A stretch of 64,000 nt of DNA, taken from Rhizobium sp. Its GTDB lineage: Bacteria; Pseudomonadota; Alphaproteobacteria; Rhizobiales; Rhizobiaceae. Location: the NCBI GenBank assembly GCA_002796995.1, contig PEKW01000007.1, positions 124,001 through 188,000 on the forward strand. The letters run 5' to 3'. Of this stretch, positions 1 to 8,770 are shown in pieces. Both the position numbers and the translations under genes were made by a program. A model generated the notes under the pieces. That model was not told the DNA's origin. It did not search any database and saw nothing but the letters and a program-made list of their open reading frames with translations. The stretch's first letter is position 1. Each line of letters begins with the position of its first letter.

Positions 1-1
1 G

Positions 2-784
2 TCGCGACCGGCCGGCGCGGCCGAAATGGTGATCATCCGCCTGTCGCATGCCGCCCACCTGCCCTCGCCCGAGGACGCCGCACGCCGGCTGCTCGAGCTT
101 GGCAATGGCGGCGAAGGCGCGCAGGCCGGAAGCGCGCCGCGTGGCGGCAATGGCGGCGGCGCGTCTGCTGCCTATCGTACGGCGGTCGTCTCGCAACAGG
201 CCGTCGAGACTTCGCCCCGGCCCTCCGCCGCCCAGCCGGTCGCCCGGCTTCACAGCGTTCCCCAGCCGGAGAATGCACCGGTCGCGCTTGGCCGTACCGA
301 GGCAAAGCCCGCCGAAGCGCAGCCGCAGCCGAAAGTGCACGTCAACTCGCTCGAAGATCTTGCGGAACTCTGCACCAAGAACCGCGACCCGAAGCTGCGG
401 GCCCTGTTGCGCAATTTCGTCCATCTCGTGCGCATCGAGCCGGGCCGGCTCGAAATCAACCTGCCGGCGGAAGCGCCGAAATCGCTGGTCAGCGACCTGC
501 AGAAGCGTCTGGAGGAATGGACCGAAATCCGCTGGATGGTCATCCTGAGCCGCGAGGCCGGACAGCCGACCCTGGTCGAGGCTGATGCCTCGACCCGCGA
601 GGCGCGTTTCGTCGATGCGAGGCAGGACCCGGACGTGGCCGCGATCCTCTCGCGCTTCCCCGGCGCCAAGATCACCGACGTCCGCATTCGCACGGCCGTC
701 GTAGAGGACGATACGCCGAGCCTGCCGGCGGCGGCGGAATCGTCCGAGGGCGACATTCTGCCGGGCGACGACATCGAATTCTGA
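2..784 (+). CDS. dnaX: DNA polymerase III subunit gamma/tau, C-terminal part (partial)
   Basis: The frame is already open at the window edge and runs 260 codons to TGA, so the start and the AAA+ ATPase domains lie outside. What remains is the tau-type tail: an Ala/Pro/Gln-rich linker (about the first 110 residues), then a compact domain of about 130 residues beginning near the [12 protein letters not shown] stretch. An acidic tip ends in DDIEF. The call rests on this domain plus the following ybaB and recR, the standard dnaX-ybaB-recR neighbourhood. The product would be the clamp-loader subunit that bridges polymerase and helicase. The first in-frame ATG (26) is internal and not a credible start. 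Confidence 0.8.
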   Translation, partial: SRPAGAAEMVIIRLSHAAHLPSPEDAARRLLELGNGGEGAQAGSAPRGGNGGGASAAYRTAVVSQQAVETSPRPSAAQPVARLHSVPQPENAPVALGRTEAKPAEAQPQPKVHVNSLEDLAELCTKNRDPKLRALLRNFVHLVRIEPGRLEINLPAEAPKSLVSDLQKRLEEWTEIRWMVILSREAGQPTLVEADASTREARFVDARQDPDVAAILSRFPGAKITDVRIRTAVVEDDTPSLPAAAESSEGDILPGDDIEF

Positions 785-825
785 CGCAACCGAATTCAGT
801 TTACAGATCCAAGGAGACAGCGACG

Positions 826-1149
826 ATGCGCGACATCATGGGCATGATGGGCAAGGTCAAGGAAATGCAGGCCAAGATGGAGAAGATGCAGGCGGAAATC
901 GCCTCGCTCGAAGTCGAAGGCAAGTCCGGCGGCGGGCTGGTGACCGTGACCATGACCGGCAAGGGCGACCTCAAGGGTCTGAAGATCGACCCGTCGCTCT
1001 TCAAGGAAGACGACGTGGAAATCCTCGAGGACCTGATCGTCGCCGCCCACAAGGACGCCAAGGACAAGGCCGAGGTGGTGATGGCGGAGAAGACCAAGGA
1101 AATGACCGCCGGCCTGCCGATTCCGCCCGGCATGAAGCTGCCGTTCTGA
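826..1149 (+). CDS. YbaB/EbfC family nucleoid-associated protein
   Basis: A 107-residue protein, the usual YbaB size. It opens with a Met/Lys-rich helix ([18 protein letters not shown]) that forms the long dimer helix of the family, followed by the conserved core with a [13 protein letters not shown] strand. YbaB proteins are small dimeric DNA-binding proteins. The gene starts 41 bases after dnaX behind an AAGGAGA ribosome binding site (about 811-817), so dnaX and ybaB are probably cotranscribed. A strong terminator follows. recR lies farther down, separated by an opposing MOSC gene. Confidence 0.92.
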   Translation: MRDIMGMMGKVKEMQAKMEKMQAEIASLEVEGKSGGGLVTVTMTGKGDLKGLKIDPSLFKEDDVEILEDLIVAAHKDAKDKAEVVMAEKTKEMTAGLPIPPGMKLPF

Positions 1150-1178
1150 GGTTTCGGCTTGATCCGACAATGCCGACG

Positions 1179-1203
1179 ACGGCCGCCTTTGGCGGCCGTT
1201 TTC
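1179..1203 (+). terminator. Rho-independent terminator after ybaB
   Basis: Perfect 9-bp GC-rich stem (ACGGCCGCC at 1179-1187 with GGCGGCCGT at 1191-1199), a 3-base loop and a run of T. It closes the dnaX-ybaB unit. The opposing MOSC gene ends at 1205, so the hairpin may work in both directions. Confidence 0.85.
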
Positions 1204-1204
1204 G

Positions 1205-1816
1205 CTAGTCCGTCAGGAACGCCCTGAGCTTGGCATGTAGCGGAGTGGCGAGATAGCGATCCCGCTCCGCACCGTGCAGCTTCCTGCCATAGGTCGCCAT
1301 CAGGTCGGGCATGGTGATGCGGTCCCCGGCGAAGGGCCGGTACTCGACCGCCTGCCCGGTCTCCAGCATGCCGCCGGCGAGCACGCGCGCATAGGCGCCG
1401 GCGCGGGCGGCCTTCATGTAGCGCCTGGGAAATTTCGGATCGCCCATCTTCGCCGCAAAGGTGGCGCAGGGGATCCGCGTCGAGGTCACCTCCAGAACCA
1501 CGTCAGCGGCAATGAAACGATCGCCGACGGCGATCCGGCGATTGTCGATTCCGGAGATCACCAGGTTTTCTCCGAAGGTTCCGGGCTCCAGGGGACGGCC
1601 GAGCTCTTCCGCCCACCAGTCGAGCGTCTCCGCACCTTCGATATAGATCGCCTGCTCCTCGCCGCCGTGATGGTCGCCGTTGCAGATCGCGTCGCCGACG
1701 ATGCCGTAGGCGTCGACCATGACCGGTCCGGTGACCGGAACCTTGTTGATGCCGGTCTTGTATTTCTTGCCGGGCAGGGTTTCGGCGCTGCCACGGCAGA
1801 CGGCGAGGATTTTCAT
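1205..1816 (-). CDS. MOSC domain-containing protein (YiiM-like)
   Basis: A 203-residue cytosolic protein. The start was set at the ATG at 1816 (MKILAVCRG) although the frame is open much further, because homology-like sequence begins there. Visible MOSC features are the VGDAICNGDHHGGEEQAIY segment, GTFGENLVISG, and RIPCATFAAKM with the conserved Cys. MOSC domains are predicted sulfur-carrier or molybdenum-cofactor-handling modules; YiiM relatives reduce N-hydroxylated compounds. The gene runs opposite to ybaB and recR and stands alone, so context adds nothing on substrate. Confidence 0.85.
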   Translation of the reverse strand: MKILAVCRGSAETLPGKKYKTGINKVPVTGPVMVDAYGIVGDAICNGDHHGGEEQAIYIEGAETLDWWAEELGRPLEPGTFGENLVISGIDNRRIAVGDRFIAADVVLEVTSTRIPCATFAAKMGDPKFPRRYMKAARAGAYARVLAGGMLETGQAVEYRPFAGDRITMPDLMATYGRKLHGAERDRYLATPLHAKLRAFLTD

Positions 1817-1873
1817 GCAGCAGCGCTCCTTTGGGCGATTCCGTTTTGCGAGGATATGGGGTAGAAGCGGCCG

Positions 1874-2479
1874 ATGGCAAAGCGAGTCACTGGTCCCGAA
1901 ATCGAAAAACTGATCCAGCTGCTGGCAAAGGTCCCGGGGCTTGGCCCCCGCTCGGCGCGGCGCGCCGCGCTCCACCTGATCAAGAAGAAGGACCAGTTGA
2001 TGGGTCCGCTGGCGCAGGCCATGGGGGACGCCTTCGACAAGGTGAAGATCTGCTCCCATTGCGGCAATGTCGACACCGTCGATCCCTGCACCGTCTGTAC
2101 CGACGAGCGGCGCGACCAGTCGATGATCATCGTCGTCGAGGACGTGTCCGACCTCTGGGCGCTGGAGCGGGCTGGCGCGATGAACGCCGCCTATCACGTG
2201 CTCGGCGGCACGCTCTCGCCGCTGGACGGCGTCGGGCCGGACGATCTCAACATCAAGGGCCTCATCGACCGCGTCGCCAAGGGCGGCATCCGCGAAGTCA
2301 TCATCGCCGTCAACGCCACCGTCGAAGGGCAGACCACTGCACACTATATCACCGACCACCTGGCCGGACTGGGCGTGAAGATCACGCGGCTGGCGCATGG
2401 CGTGCCCGTCGGCGGCGAGCTGGATTATCTCGACGAAGGCACACTTTCGGCCGCTTTGCGCGCCAGGACAGTCATCTGA
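1874..2479 (+). CDS. recR: Recombination mediator protein RecR
   Basis: 201 residues, the normal RecR length. It has an N-terminal helix-hairpin-helix region ([19 protein letters not shown]), a C4 zinc finger (C-x2-C ... C-x2-C in the [16 protein letters not shown] segment), then a Toprim domain ([14 protein letters not shown]) and a C-terminal Walker-like part. RecR works with RecO and RecF to load RecA on gapped single-stranded DNA. Its 5' end is 58 bases from the divergently read MOSC gene. It belongs historically with dnaX-ybaB upstream. Confidence 0.95.
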   Translation: MAKRVTGPEIEKLIQLLAKVPGLGPRSARRAALHLIKKKDQLMGPLAQAMGDAFDKVKICSHCGNVDTVDPCTVCTDERRDQSMIIVVEDVSDLWALERAGAMNAAYHVLGGTLSPLDGVGPDDLNIKGLIDRVAKGGIREVIIAVNATVEGQTTAHYITDHLAGLGVKITRLAHGVPVGGELDYLDEGTLSAALRARTVI

Positions 2480-2507
2480 TTCTCTGTACGACGACGGGAG
2501 ACCTGTC

Positions 2508-3806
2508 ATGACCGGCCTTAGCCCCCTCCGCCCTGTCGGGCAGTCCACCGCCAAGAAGGGTATTCGCCGCAGCCTTGCGCTGGCGCTGTCGGCCTGCCTG
2601 CTGTGGAGCGTCCCCGCCGCCTACGCCGCCCCCTCCAAGGCGACCGTCGAGCAGCAGTTCCAGGCCTGGCTTGCCAACGACCTGTGGCCGGAGGCGAAGG
2701 GCGCCGGCATCTCGCGCGCCGCCTTCGACAAGGCGGTCGCCGGCCTGACGCTCAACTGGGACCTGCCGGACCTCGTGCCGCCCGGAACCACCCCGCCAAA
2801 GGACCAGAAGCAGAGCCAGGCGGAGTTTTCCTCGCCCGGCGCCTATTTCTCGGAAAAGCGGCTGCAGGGACTGGCGGGCACGGGCCGTAGCCTTGCCGAC
2901 CGCCATGCATCGACGCTGCGCAAGGTCGAGGCGGCCTATGGCGTTCCAGGCTCGATCATCGTCGCCATCTGGGGCCGCGAATCAGGTTTCGGCGGCGCCA
3001 AGCTGCCCTATTCCGCGGTCGAGGTGCTGGCCACCAAGGCCTTCATGTCGACCCGCAAGGATCTTTTCCGCCGCGAACTGATCTCCGCGCTGCACATCAT
3101 CGATGGCGGCGACATCGCGGCCGGCCAGATGAAGGGCTCCTGGGCCGGCGCACTCGGCCAGCCGCAGTTCATGCCGACCAGCTACCTGAAATATGCCGTC
3201 GATTTCGACGGCGACGGCCATCGCGACATCTGGAACTCGGTGCCCGACAGCCTGGCATCGATCGCCAACTATCTGAAGAAGAGCGGCTGGCAGACGGGGC
3301 GCAGCTGGGGCTTCGAGGTTTCCATCCCCTCCGGCGTCTCCTGTGCGCAGGAAGGCCCGGACAGGGCACGACCGCTGTCGGACTGGTCCGCACAGGGCAT
3401 TTCCCGCATCTCGGGGAAAGCCTTTCCGGGCAAGGAGCTTTCCGCCTCCACGATGATGTTGGTTCCGGCCGGCACGCATGGTCCGGAATTCCTCGTCAGC
3501 CCGAATTTCTACGTGCTCAAGGAATACAACAATTCCGACCTCTATGCGCTTTTCATCGGCAATCTGGCCGACCGCATCGCCTATGGCGGCGGGGCGTTCA
3601 AGGCGCCTTTCGGGGACGTCGGCAAGATGCTGCGCTCGGACGTGCTGGCCATGCAGAAGGCGCTGGTCGCCAAGGGCTATGACGTCGGCAATGTCGACGG
3701 CCTGCCGGGCTTCAAGACGCGCCGCTCGCTCGGCGACTGGCAGCAGAAGAACGGCCTTTCGCCCACCTGCTATCCGGACGCCTCGCTCAAGGGCAAGCTG
3801 CGCTAA
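2508..3806 (+). CDS. Lytic murein transglycosylase with peptidoglycan-binding domain
   Basis: 432 residues from the ATG at 2508, preceded by GGGAG. Residues about 20-40 form a signal peptide (RRSLALALSACLLWSVPAAYA). A SLT/MltB-type catalytic domain follows, with the catalytic Glu in WGRESGFGG and the typical LGQPQFMPTSYLKYAVDFDG block. The C-terminus is a PG_binding_1 domain (LAMQKALVAKGYDVGNVDGL). It cleaves glycan strands in the periplasm to leave 1,6-anhydro-muropeptides. It starts 28 bases after recR, so cotranscription is possible though function is unrelated. Confidence 0.9.
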   Translation: MTGLSPLRPVGQSTAKKGIRRSLALALSACLLWSVPAAYAAPSKATVEQQFQAWLANDLWPEAKGAGISRAAFDKAVAGLTLNWDLPDLVPPGTTPPKDQKQSQAEFSSPGAYFSEKRLQGLAGTGRSLADRHASTLRKVEAAYGVPGSIIVAIWGRESGFGGAKLPYSAVEVLATKAFMSTRKDLFRRELISALHIIDGGDIAAGQMKGSWAGALGQPQFMPTSYLKYAVDFDGDGHRDIWNSVPDSLASIANYLKKSGWQTGRSWGFEVSIPSGVSCAQEGPDRARPLSDWSAQGISRISGKAFPGKELSASTMMLVPAGTHGPEFLVSPNFYVLKEYNNSDLYALFIGNLADRIAYGGGAFKAPFGDVGKMLRSDVLAMQKALVAKGYDVGNVDGLPGFKTRRSLGDWQQKNGLSPTCYPDASLKGKLR

Positions 3807-3839
3807 AGCGTTTCCCAGCCAGAACAGGCCTGCTCACGC

Positions 3840-5468
3840 TCAGTGCGGATCGACATGGGTCTTGTGGAAGATGTCGCCGGCGGGCGGGATCGCCTGCCGC
3901 TCGATCATCCGGTGCACCCTCGGCTTTTCCTTTCCGCGGTGCAGGGCGAGCAGCCGATCGGTCGCCTCGGCGTCCGCCTTGGTGCGGCGCTGGTTGTGGC
4001 GGACATATTCAACCCAGGTCGGCGTGTGATAGGTCTCCGTCCAGATGTCCGGGTTCTCCAGGTCGCGCATCAGCGCCCAGTTGCGCGCGCCGTCGCGGAT
4101 GCGGATGCGCCGGCGCTCGACCATGACCGCCAGGAATTCCGGCAGGTCCTCGTCGGCGATCTCATAGTCGATATTGACGACGATCGGGCCGCTGCGCGGC
4201 CTGATGTCGAGCTTGAGCGGCGGCTCGTTGAAGCGGTTCAGAGGATCGAGGTCGAGGGAGGCGAAGGCCGGCATGGGCAGCCACAGCCCGATCGCCACGC
4301 CGACGATCATCAGCAGGCTGGAGGCGAAGAAGGCATTGGTGACGCCCTGGCTCTCGGCCATCAGCCCCCAGAGCCAGCTGCCGCCCGCCATGCCACCGAA
4401 GGTGGCGGTCTGGTAGAGCGAGAGCGCCCGGCCGACGACCCAGCGCGGCGTGGACAGCTGGACGACCGTATTGAAGAGCGACAGCGCCAGCACCCAGCAG
4501 GCCCCCGCGACCAGAAGTGCAAGGCTCGTCACGATTGCATAGGGGCTGATACCGATGATCGTCGCGCTGAGCGCAAAGCCGGCAAAGGCGCAGCGCACGA
4601 TGTCCTCGCTCGACAGCGCCTCGCGCAGCCTCGAATTGGCCAGCGCCCCGGCGATCGCGCCCGCGCCGAAGGCACCGAGCATCACGCCATAGGTCAGAGC
4701 GCCGCCGCCGACCAGGTCGCGCGCGACGACCGGCAATAGCGCCAGCACGGCGCTCGCCGTCAGGCCGAACACGAAGCCGCGGAACAGCACCTTGCCGATG
4801 TTCGGCGACATCGCGACATAGCGCAGCCCGGCACCGATCGCCTGGCCGAGCGCTTCGCGCGGAAGCGTCTGCTGCGGCAGGTCCGGCTGCCAGCGGGACA
4901 GCGCGAAGATCAGGGTGAAATAGCTGACCGTATTGGCGGCGAAGGCGGCGGCCGCACCGGCGGCAGCGACGATCATGCCGCCGATCGCCGGGCCGACACT
5001 GCGGGTGATGTTGAAGCCGACGCTGTTCAGCGAGACCGCGCCGGCGAGGTCTTCGCGCGGCACCAGGTCGCCGACCGATGCTTGCCAGGACGGATTGTTG
5101 AGGGCCGTGCCGCTGCCGAGCAGGAAGGTGAAGAGCAACAGCAGCCACGGCGTGATGAGATCAAGATAGGCGAAAAGCGCCAGCAGTGAAGATACGCAAA
5201 ACATGAAGACCTGGGCCGTGAGCATGACGCGCCGGCGGTCGTAATTGTCGGCAATCGCGCCCGAGAGCAGCGAGAACAGCATCAGCGGCAGGGTGGTGGA
5301 GGCCTGAACGAGCGCGACCATGTTCTCCGACTGCGAGATCGAGGCCATCATCCACGCAGCGCCGACGCCCTGGATCAGCCCGCCGAGATTGGAGGCGATG
5401 CTGGCGCTCCATATGCTGCGATAGGTCGGGTGCTTCAGCGGGGACAGGAAGGATCTGCGGTCGGGCAT
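3840..5468 (-). CDS. MFS transporter (MFS_3 / EntS-like exporter)
   Basis: 542 residues from ATG 5468. About 12 hydrophobic segments fill the first 410 residues, beginning LKHPTYRSIWSASIASNLGG, the typical opening of the PF05977 transmembrane secretion effector family. The cytoplasmic loop between helices 2 and 3 has DNYDRRRVM. A soluble C-terminal domain of about 120 residues follows, as in other MFS_3 members. Substrate unknown; relatives export siderophores or drugs. It is convergent with the transglycosylase gene and divergent from rimP. Confidence 0.85.
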   Translation of the reverse strand: MPDRRSFLSPLKHPTYRSIWSASIASNLGGLIQGVGAAWMMASISQSENMVALVQASTTLPLMLFSLLSGAIADNYDRRRVMLTAQVFMFCVSSLLALFAYLDLITPWLLLLFTFLLGSGTALNNPSWQASVGDLVPREDLAGAVSLNSVGFNITRSVGPAIGGMIVAAAGAAAAFAANTVSYFTLIFALSRWQPDLPQQTLPREALGQAIGAGLRYVAMSPNIGKVLFRGFVFGLTASAVLALLPVVARDLVGGGALTYGVMLGAFGAGAIAGALANSRLREALSSEDIVRCAFAGFALSATIIGISPYAIVTSLALLVAGACWVLALSLFNTVVQLSTPRWVVGRALSLYQTATFGGMAGGSWLWGLMAESQGVTNAFFASSLLMIVGVAIGLWLPMPAFASLDLDPLNRFNEPPLKLDIRPRSGPIVVNIDYEIADEDLPEFLAVMVERRRIRIRDGARNWALMRDLENPDIWTETYHTPTWVEYVRHNQRRTKADAEATDRLLALHRGKEKPRVHRMIERQAIPPAGDIFHKTHVDPH

Positions 5469-5593
5469 ATCGGCATACCTTTTCTTTGGCCACGTCACTG
5501 GCACTCTTCGCAATACACTGGCAGCAAGGAGCTTGCGCGTGAACTAACATCGGATGGCCAGAAGGCATAAACATGCCGAGCATCGTGAAAAGC

Positions 5594-5622
5594 TTGCAAT
5601 CGCGCCCGACCAGGCGTATATA
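5594..5622 (+). promoter_or_regulatory. Sigma-70 type promoter of the rimP-nusA operon
   Basis: TTGCAA (5594-5599), a 17-base spacer and TATATA (5617-5622). It is the best promoter match in the space between the MFS gene and rimP, and would give a leader of about 85 bases. Confidence 0.6.
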
Positions 5623-5654
5623 GCGCCCATATTCTTGATCGACAGATGAAGGGT

Positions 5655-5680
5655 GGGGCCGCAAGGACCCGCTCTTTTTT
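5655..5680 (+). terminator. Hairpin with U-run in the rimP leader (possible attenuator)
   Basis: GGGgCC-GCAA-GGaCCC (5655-5670) is a short stem with a GNRA tetraloop and one G.A mismatch. GCTC and six T follow (5671-5680), 34 bases before the rimP start. The downstream GGGTCC (5691-5696) is fully complementary to GGACCC (5665-5670) and could open this hairpin. That is the layout of an attenuator, but regulation is inferred. Confidence 0.4.
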
Positions 5681-5713
5681 GTTGGCGATCGGGTCCATCC
5701 GGGAGTATTACGA

Positions 5714-6322
5714 TTGTCTGACAGCATGCCCACGCCGGAGGCCGGCGAAGCGCGTATCATCATCGAGACGGGTCTCGACCGGCGTATCGCCGAGATCATC
5801 GAGCCGGTTCTGGTTGCGTTGGGATTCAAGCTGGTACGGGCACGGTTGATGAACCAGAATGGCCTGACGCTGCAGGTGATGGCAGAGCGCAACGACGGAA
5901 CGATGACCGTGACGGATTGCGAGGAGGTCTCCATGGCGATCTCTCCGGTCCTGGACGTCGAAGACCCGGTCGACAAGGCCTATCACCTCGAAGTTTCGTC
6001 GCCGGGCATCGACCGCCCGATGGTGCGCAAGTCGGATTTCGAGCGCTGGAACGGCCATATCGTCAAGTGCGAGACCTCGATCCTGATCGACAACCGCAAG
6101 CGTTTTCGCGGCAAGATCACCGAGGTCGACGGCGAAGGCTTCACCCTCGAGCGCGACCAGGTGGCCTATGGCGAGGAGCCGCGGGTCAAGATCCCGTTCA
6201 ACGCGCTCAGCGAAGCGAAGCTGATCCTGACCGATGATCTCATTCGCGACGCCCTGCGCGCCGACAAGCTGGCCAAGGCGCAAGCCGCCAACCAGAATGA
6301 CGAAGACAGCGACGAAGCATAA
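5714..6322 (+). CDS. rimP: Ribosome maturation factor RimP
   Basis: 202 residues. The start is TTG 5714, preceded at 8 bases by GGGAG (5701-5705); the ATG at 5726 has no such site at good distance. The RimP pattern is clear: [54 protein letters not shown] and a C-terminal SH3-like barrel. RimP assists 30S assembly. It is the first gene of the rimP-nusA-ylxR-infB-rbfA-truB-rpsO-pnp cluster, and its own leader carries a putative attenuator. Confidence 0.93.
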   Translation: MSDSMPTPEAGEARIIIETGLDRRIAEIIEPVLVALGFKLVRARLMNQNGLTLQVMAERNDGTMTVTDCEEVSMAISPVLDVEDPVDKAYHLEVSSPGIDRPMVRKSDFERWNGHIVKCETSILIDNRKRFRGKITEVDGEGFTLERDQVAYGEEPRVKIPFNALSEAKLILTDDLIRDALRADKLAKAQAANQNDEDSDEA

Positions 6323-6380
6323 CGTTTGACTAACCGCCTCGTGGGCCGTGGCCCCGGCAGGAAGACGGAGACTTAAGACA

Positions 6381-7985
6381 ATGGCAGTCAGTGCTAACCG
6401 GCTCGAGCTCTTGCAGATCGCTGATGCGGTCGCCCGTGAGAAAGTCATCGACCGCGAAATCGTCCTTGCCGCGATGGCCGACGCCATCCAGAAGGCCGCC
6501 CGCTCGCGCTACGGCTCCGAAACCAACATCCGCGCCGACATCAACTCGAAGACCGGCGAAATCCGCCTGCAGCGTCTTCTGGAAGTCGTCGAGAAGGTCG
6601 AGGACTATTCGACCCAGATCGCGCTCGAGTTGGCCCGCGACCGCAACATCGAAGCCAAGATCGGCGACTTCATCGCCGATCCGCTGCCGCCGATGGATTT
6701 CGGCCGCATCGCCGCGCAGTCCGCCAAGCAGGTCATCGTGCAGAAGGTGCGCGAAGCCGAGCGTGACCGCCAGTATGACGAATTCAAGGATCGCGTCGGC
6801 GAAATCGTCAACGGCACAGTCAAGCGCGTCGAATACGGCAATGTCATCGTCGATCTCGGCCGCGGCGAAGGTATCATCCGCCGCGACGAGATGATACCGC
6901 GCGAAGCTTTCCGTTACGGCGACCGCGTTCGCGCATATGTCTACGACGTGCGCCGCGAACAGCGCGGCCCGCAGATTTTCCTGTCGCGTACCCATCCGCA
7001 GTTCATGGTGAAGCTGTTCACCATGGAAGTGCCTGAGATCTACGACGGCATCATCCAGATCAAGTCGGTCGCCCGCGACCCGGGTTCGCGCGCCAAGATC
7101 GCCGTCATCTCCAACGATAGCTCGATCGATCCGGTCGGCGCCTGCGTCGGTATGCGCGGATCGCGCGTCCAGGCCGTCGTCGGCGAACTGCAGGGTGAAA
7201 AGATCGACATCATTCCGTGGTCGAGCGATCCGGCCGCCTTCATCGTCAACGCCCTGCAGCCGGCCGAGGTCGCCAAGGTCGTTCTCGACGAAGATGCCGA
7301 GCGCATCGAAGTGGTCGTTCCGGACGAACAGCTGTCGCTCGCCATCGGCCGTCGCGGCCAGAACGTGCGCCTTGCCTCGCAGCTCACCGGCTGGGATATC
7401 GACATCATGACGGAAGCCGAGGAATCGGAGCGCCGCCAGAAGGAATTCAACGAACGCACCAACCTGTTCATGGATGCGCTCGACGTCGACGAGATGGTCG
7501 GCCAGGTGCTCGCCTCCGAGGGCTTCGCCCAGGTCGAAGAAGTCGCCTATGTCGACCTTGAGGAAATTTCCTCGATCGACGGCTTCGACGAGGACACCGC
7601 CCAGGAAATCCAGACCCGCGCCCGCGAATATCTGGAAAAGATCGAGGCGGAAATGGACGCCAAGCGCAAGGAACTCGGCGTCGCCGACGAACTGCGCCAG
7701 ATCGACGGCATGACCTCGCAGATGATGGTCGCGCTCGGCGAAGACGGCATCAAGACGATCGAAGACTTTGCCGGCTGCGCCGCCGACGACCTGGTCGGAT
7801 GGAGCGAACGCAAGGACGGCGAGACCAAGAAGTTCGAAGGTCTCTTCGGCAAGTTCGACGTTTCGCGCGCCGAAGCCGAGAACATGATCGTCCAGGCCCG
7901 CCTTGCGGCCGGCTGGATCACCGAAGAGGACCTCGCGGCTCCTGCCGAAGAAGAAGTGGCGGAAGAAGCCGAGCAGGCTGAATGA
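6381..7985 (+). CDS. nusA: Transcription termination/antitermination protein NusA
   Basis: 534 residues from ATG 6381 ([18 protein letters not shown]). Domains in order: N-terminal RNAP-binding domain (1-125), S1 domain (about 130-200, [20 protein letters not shown]), two KH domains (the second with [16 protein letters not shown]), then C-terminal helix-hairpin-helix acidic repeats (residues about 365-500). An acidic tail follows. NusA binds RNA polymerase and nascent RNA, controlling pausing and termination. It follows rimP by 58 bases, and its TGA overlaps the next start as ATGA. Confidence 0.96.
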   Translation: MAVSANRLELLQIADAVAREKVIDREIVLAAMADAIQKAARSRYGSETNIRADINSKTGEIRLQRLLEVVEKVEDYSTQIALELARDRNIEAKIGDFIADPLPPMDFGRIAAQSAKQVIVQKVREAERDRQYDEFKDRVGEIVNGTVKRVEYGNVIVDLGRGEGIIRRDEMIPREAFRYGDRVRAYVYDVRREQRGPQIFLSRTHPQFMVKLFTMEVPEIYDGIIQIKSVARDPGSRAKIAVISNDSSIDPVGACVGMRGSRVQAVVGELQGEKIDIIPWSSDPAAFIVNALQPAEVAKVVLDEDAERIEVVVPDEQLSLAIGRRGQNVRLASQLTGWDIDIMTEAEESERRQKEFNERTNLFMDALDVDEMVGQVLASEGFAQVEEVAYVDLEEISSIDGFDEDTAQEIQTRAREYLEKIEAEMDAKRKELGVADELRQIDGMTSQMMVALGEDGIKTIEDFAGCAADDLVGWSERKDGETKKFEGLFGKFDVSRAEAENMIVQARLAAGWITEEDLAAPAEEEVAEEAEQAE

Positions 7986-8671
7986 CAATGACCGGTGCGG
8001 CTGGATATGAACCCGAGGACGATGGTCCGGAGGGCGAAGTGAACGGCCGCATGTGCATCGTGACGCGGGACGGCGGCTCGCCCGAGACGCTGATCCGCTT
8101 CGTCGCGGCACCTGACGGAACCATCGTGCCGGATCTGAAGCGCCAGCTTCCCGGCCGTGGCTGCTGGGTGACGCCGCGTCGCGATCTGGTGGACAAGGCC
8201 GTGGCGAAGAAGCTCTTCGCCCGGGCCTTGAAACGGGACGTGAAGGTGGATGCCGATCTCGGCCAGACGGTCGACCGGCTGCTGGCCCAGCAACTGGCCG
8301 GGATGATCAACCTCGCCCGCAAGGCGGGTCAGTTCGTTTCCGGGTCGGCCAAGGTCGAGGCCGCGGTCCGCAGTGGCGAGGCGCTTGCCGTGTTCCACTC
8401 GACCGATGCGGCGCCCGACGGCGTGAGAAAGATCGACCAGGCCCGCAAGGCCTGGCACCTCGGAATGGAAACGGACGCGGCGATTCCCGCGTTCCACCTG
8501 CTTTCCGGAGCAGAAATGGACGAACTGATGGGCCAGAACGCGTTTATCCATGCAGCAGTGCTTGCAGGGCAGGCGGGTGAAGGTGTAGTGAAGCGCGCAA
8601 ACCTGCTTGAACAGTACCGCACAGGCGGGCTGTCTCAGATAAAGGATGTCGCAGACATGCCGAAGCAATGA
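7982..8671 (+). CDS. RNA-binding protein with YlxR and L7Ae-like domains
   Basis: 229 residues. The ATG overlaps the nusA stop (ATGA), which indicates translational coupling. The N-terminal half is a YlxR/DUF448 domain (CIVTRDGGSPETLIRFVAAPDG, LPGRGCWVTPRRDLV). The C-terminal half (residues about 105-200) resembles L7Ae/YlxQ RNA-binding folds (INLARKAGQFVSGSAKVEAAV). This fusion between nusA and infB is usual in alphaproteobacteria, while Bacillus has two separate genes. Function is probably ribosome- or RNA-related; exact target unknown. Confidence 0.85.
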   Translation: MTMTGAAGYEPEDDGPEGEVNGRMCIVTRDGGSPETLIRFVAAPDGTIVPDLKRQLPGRGCWVTPRRDLVDKAVAKKLFARALKRDVKVDADLGQTVDRLLAQQLAGMINLARKAGQFVSGSAKVEAAVRSGEALAVFHSTDAAPDGVRKIDQARKAWHLGMETDAAIPAFHLLSGAEMDELMGQNAFIHAAVLAGQAGEGVVKRANLLEQYRTGGLSQIKDVADMPKQ

Positions 8672-8770
8672 CGCGGTCAACGGCTTCAGCCGGACGCATT
8701 ATCGGAATATACGAATTGAACGACGAGGTCTGATGTTCCGCATCCGGCCTTGTCCAAGGAACGGAACGGA

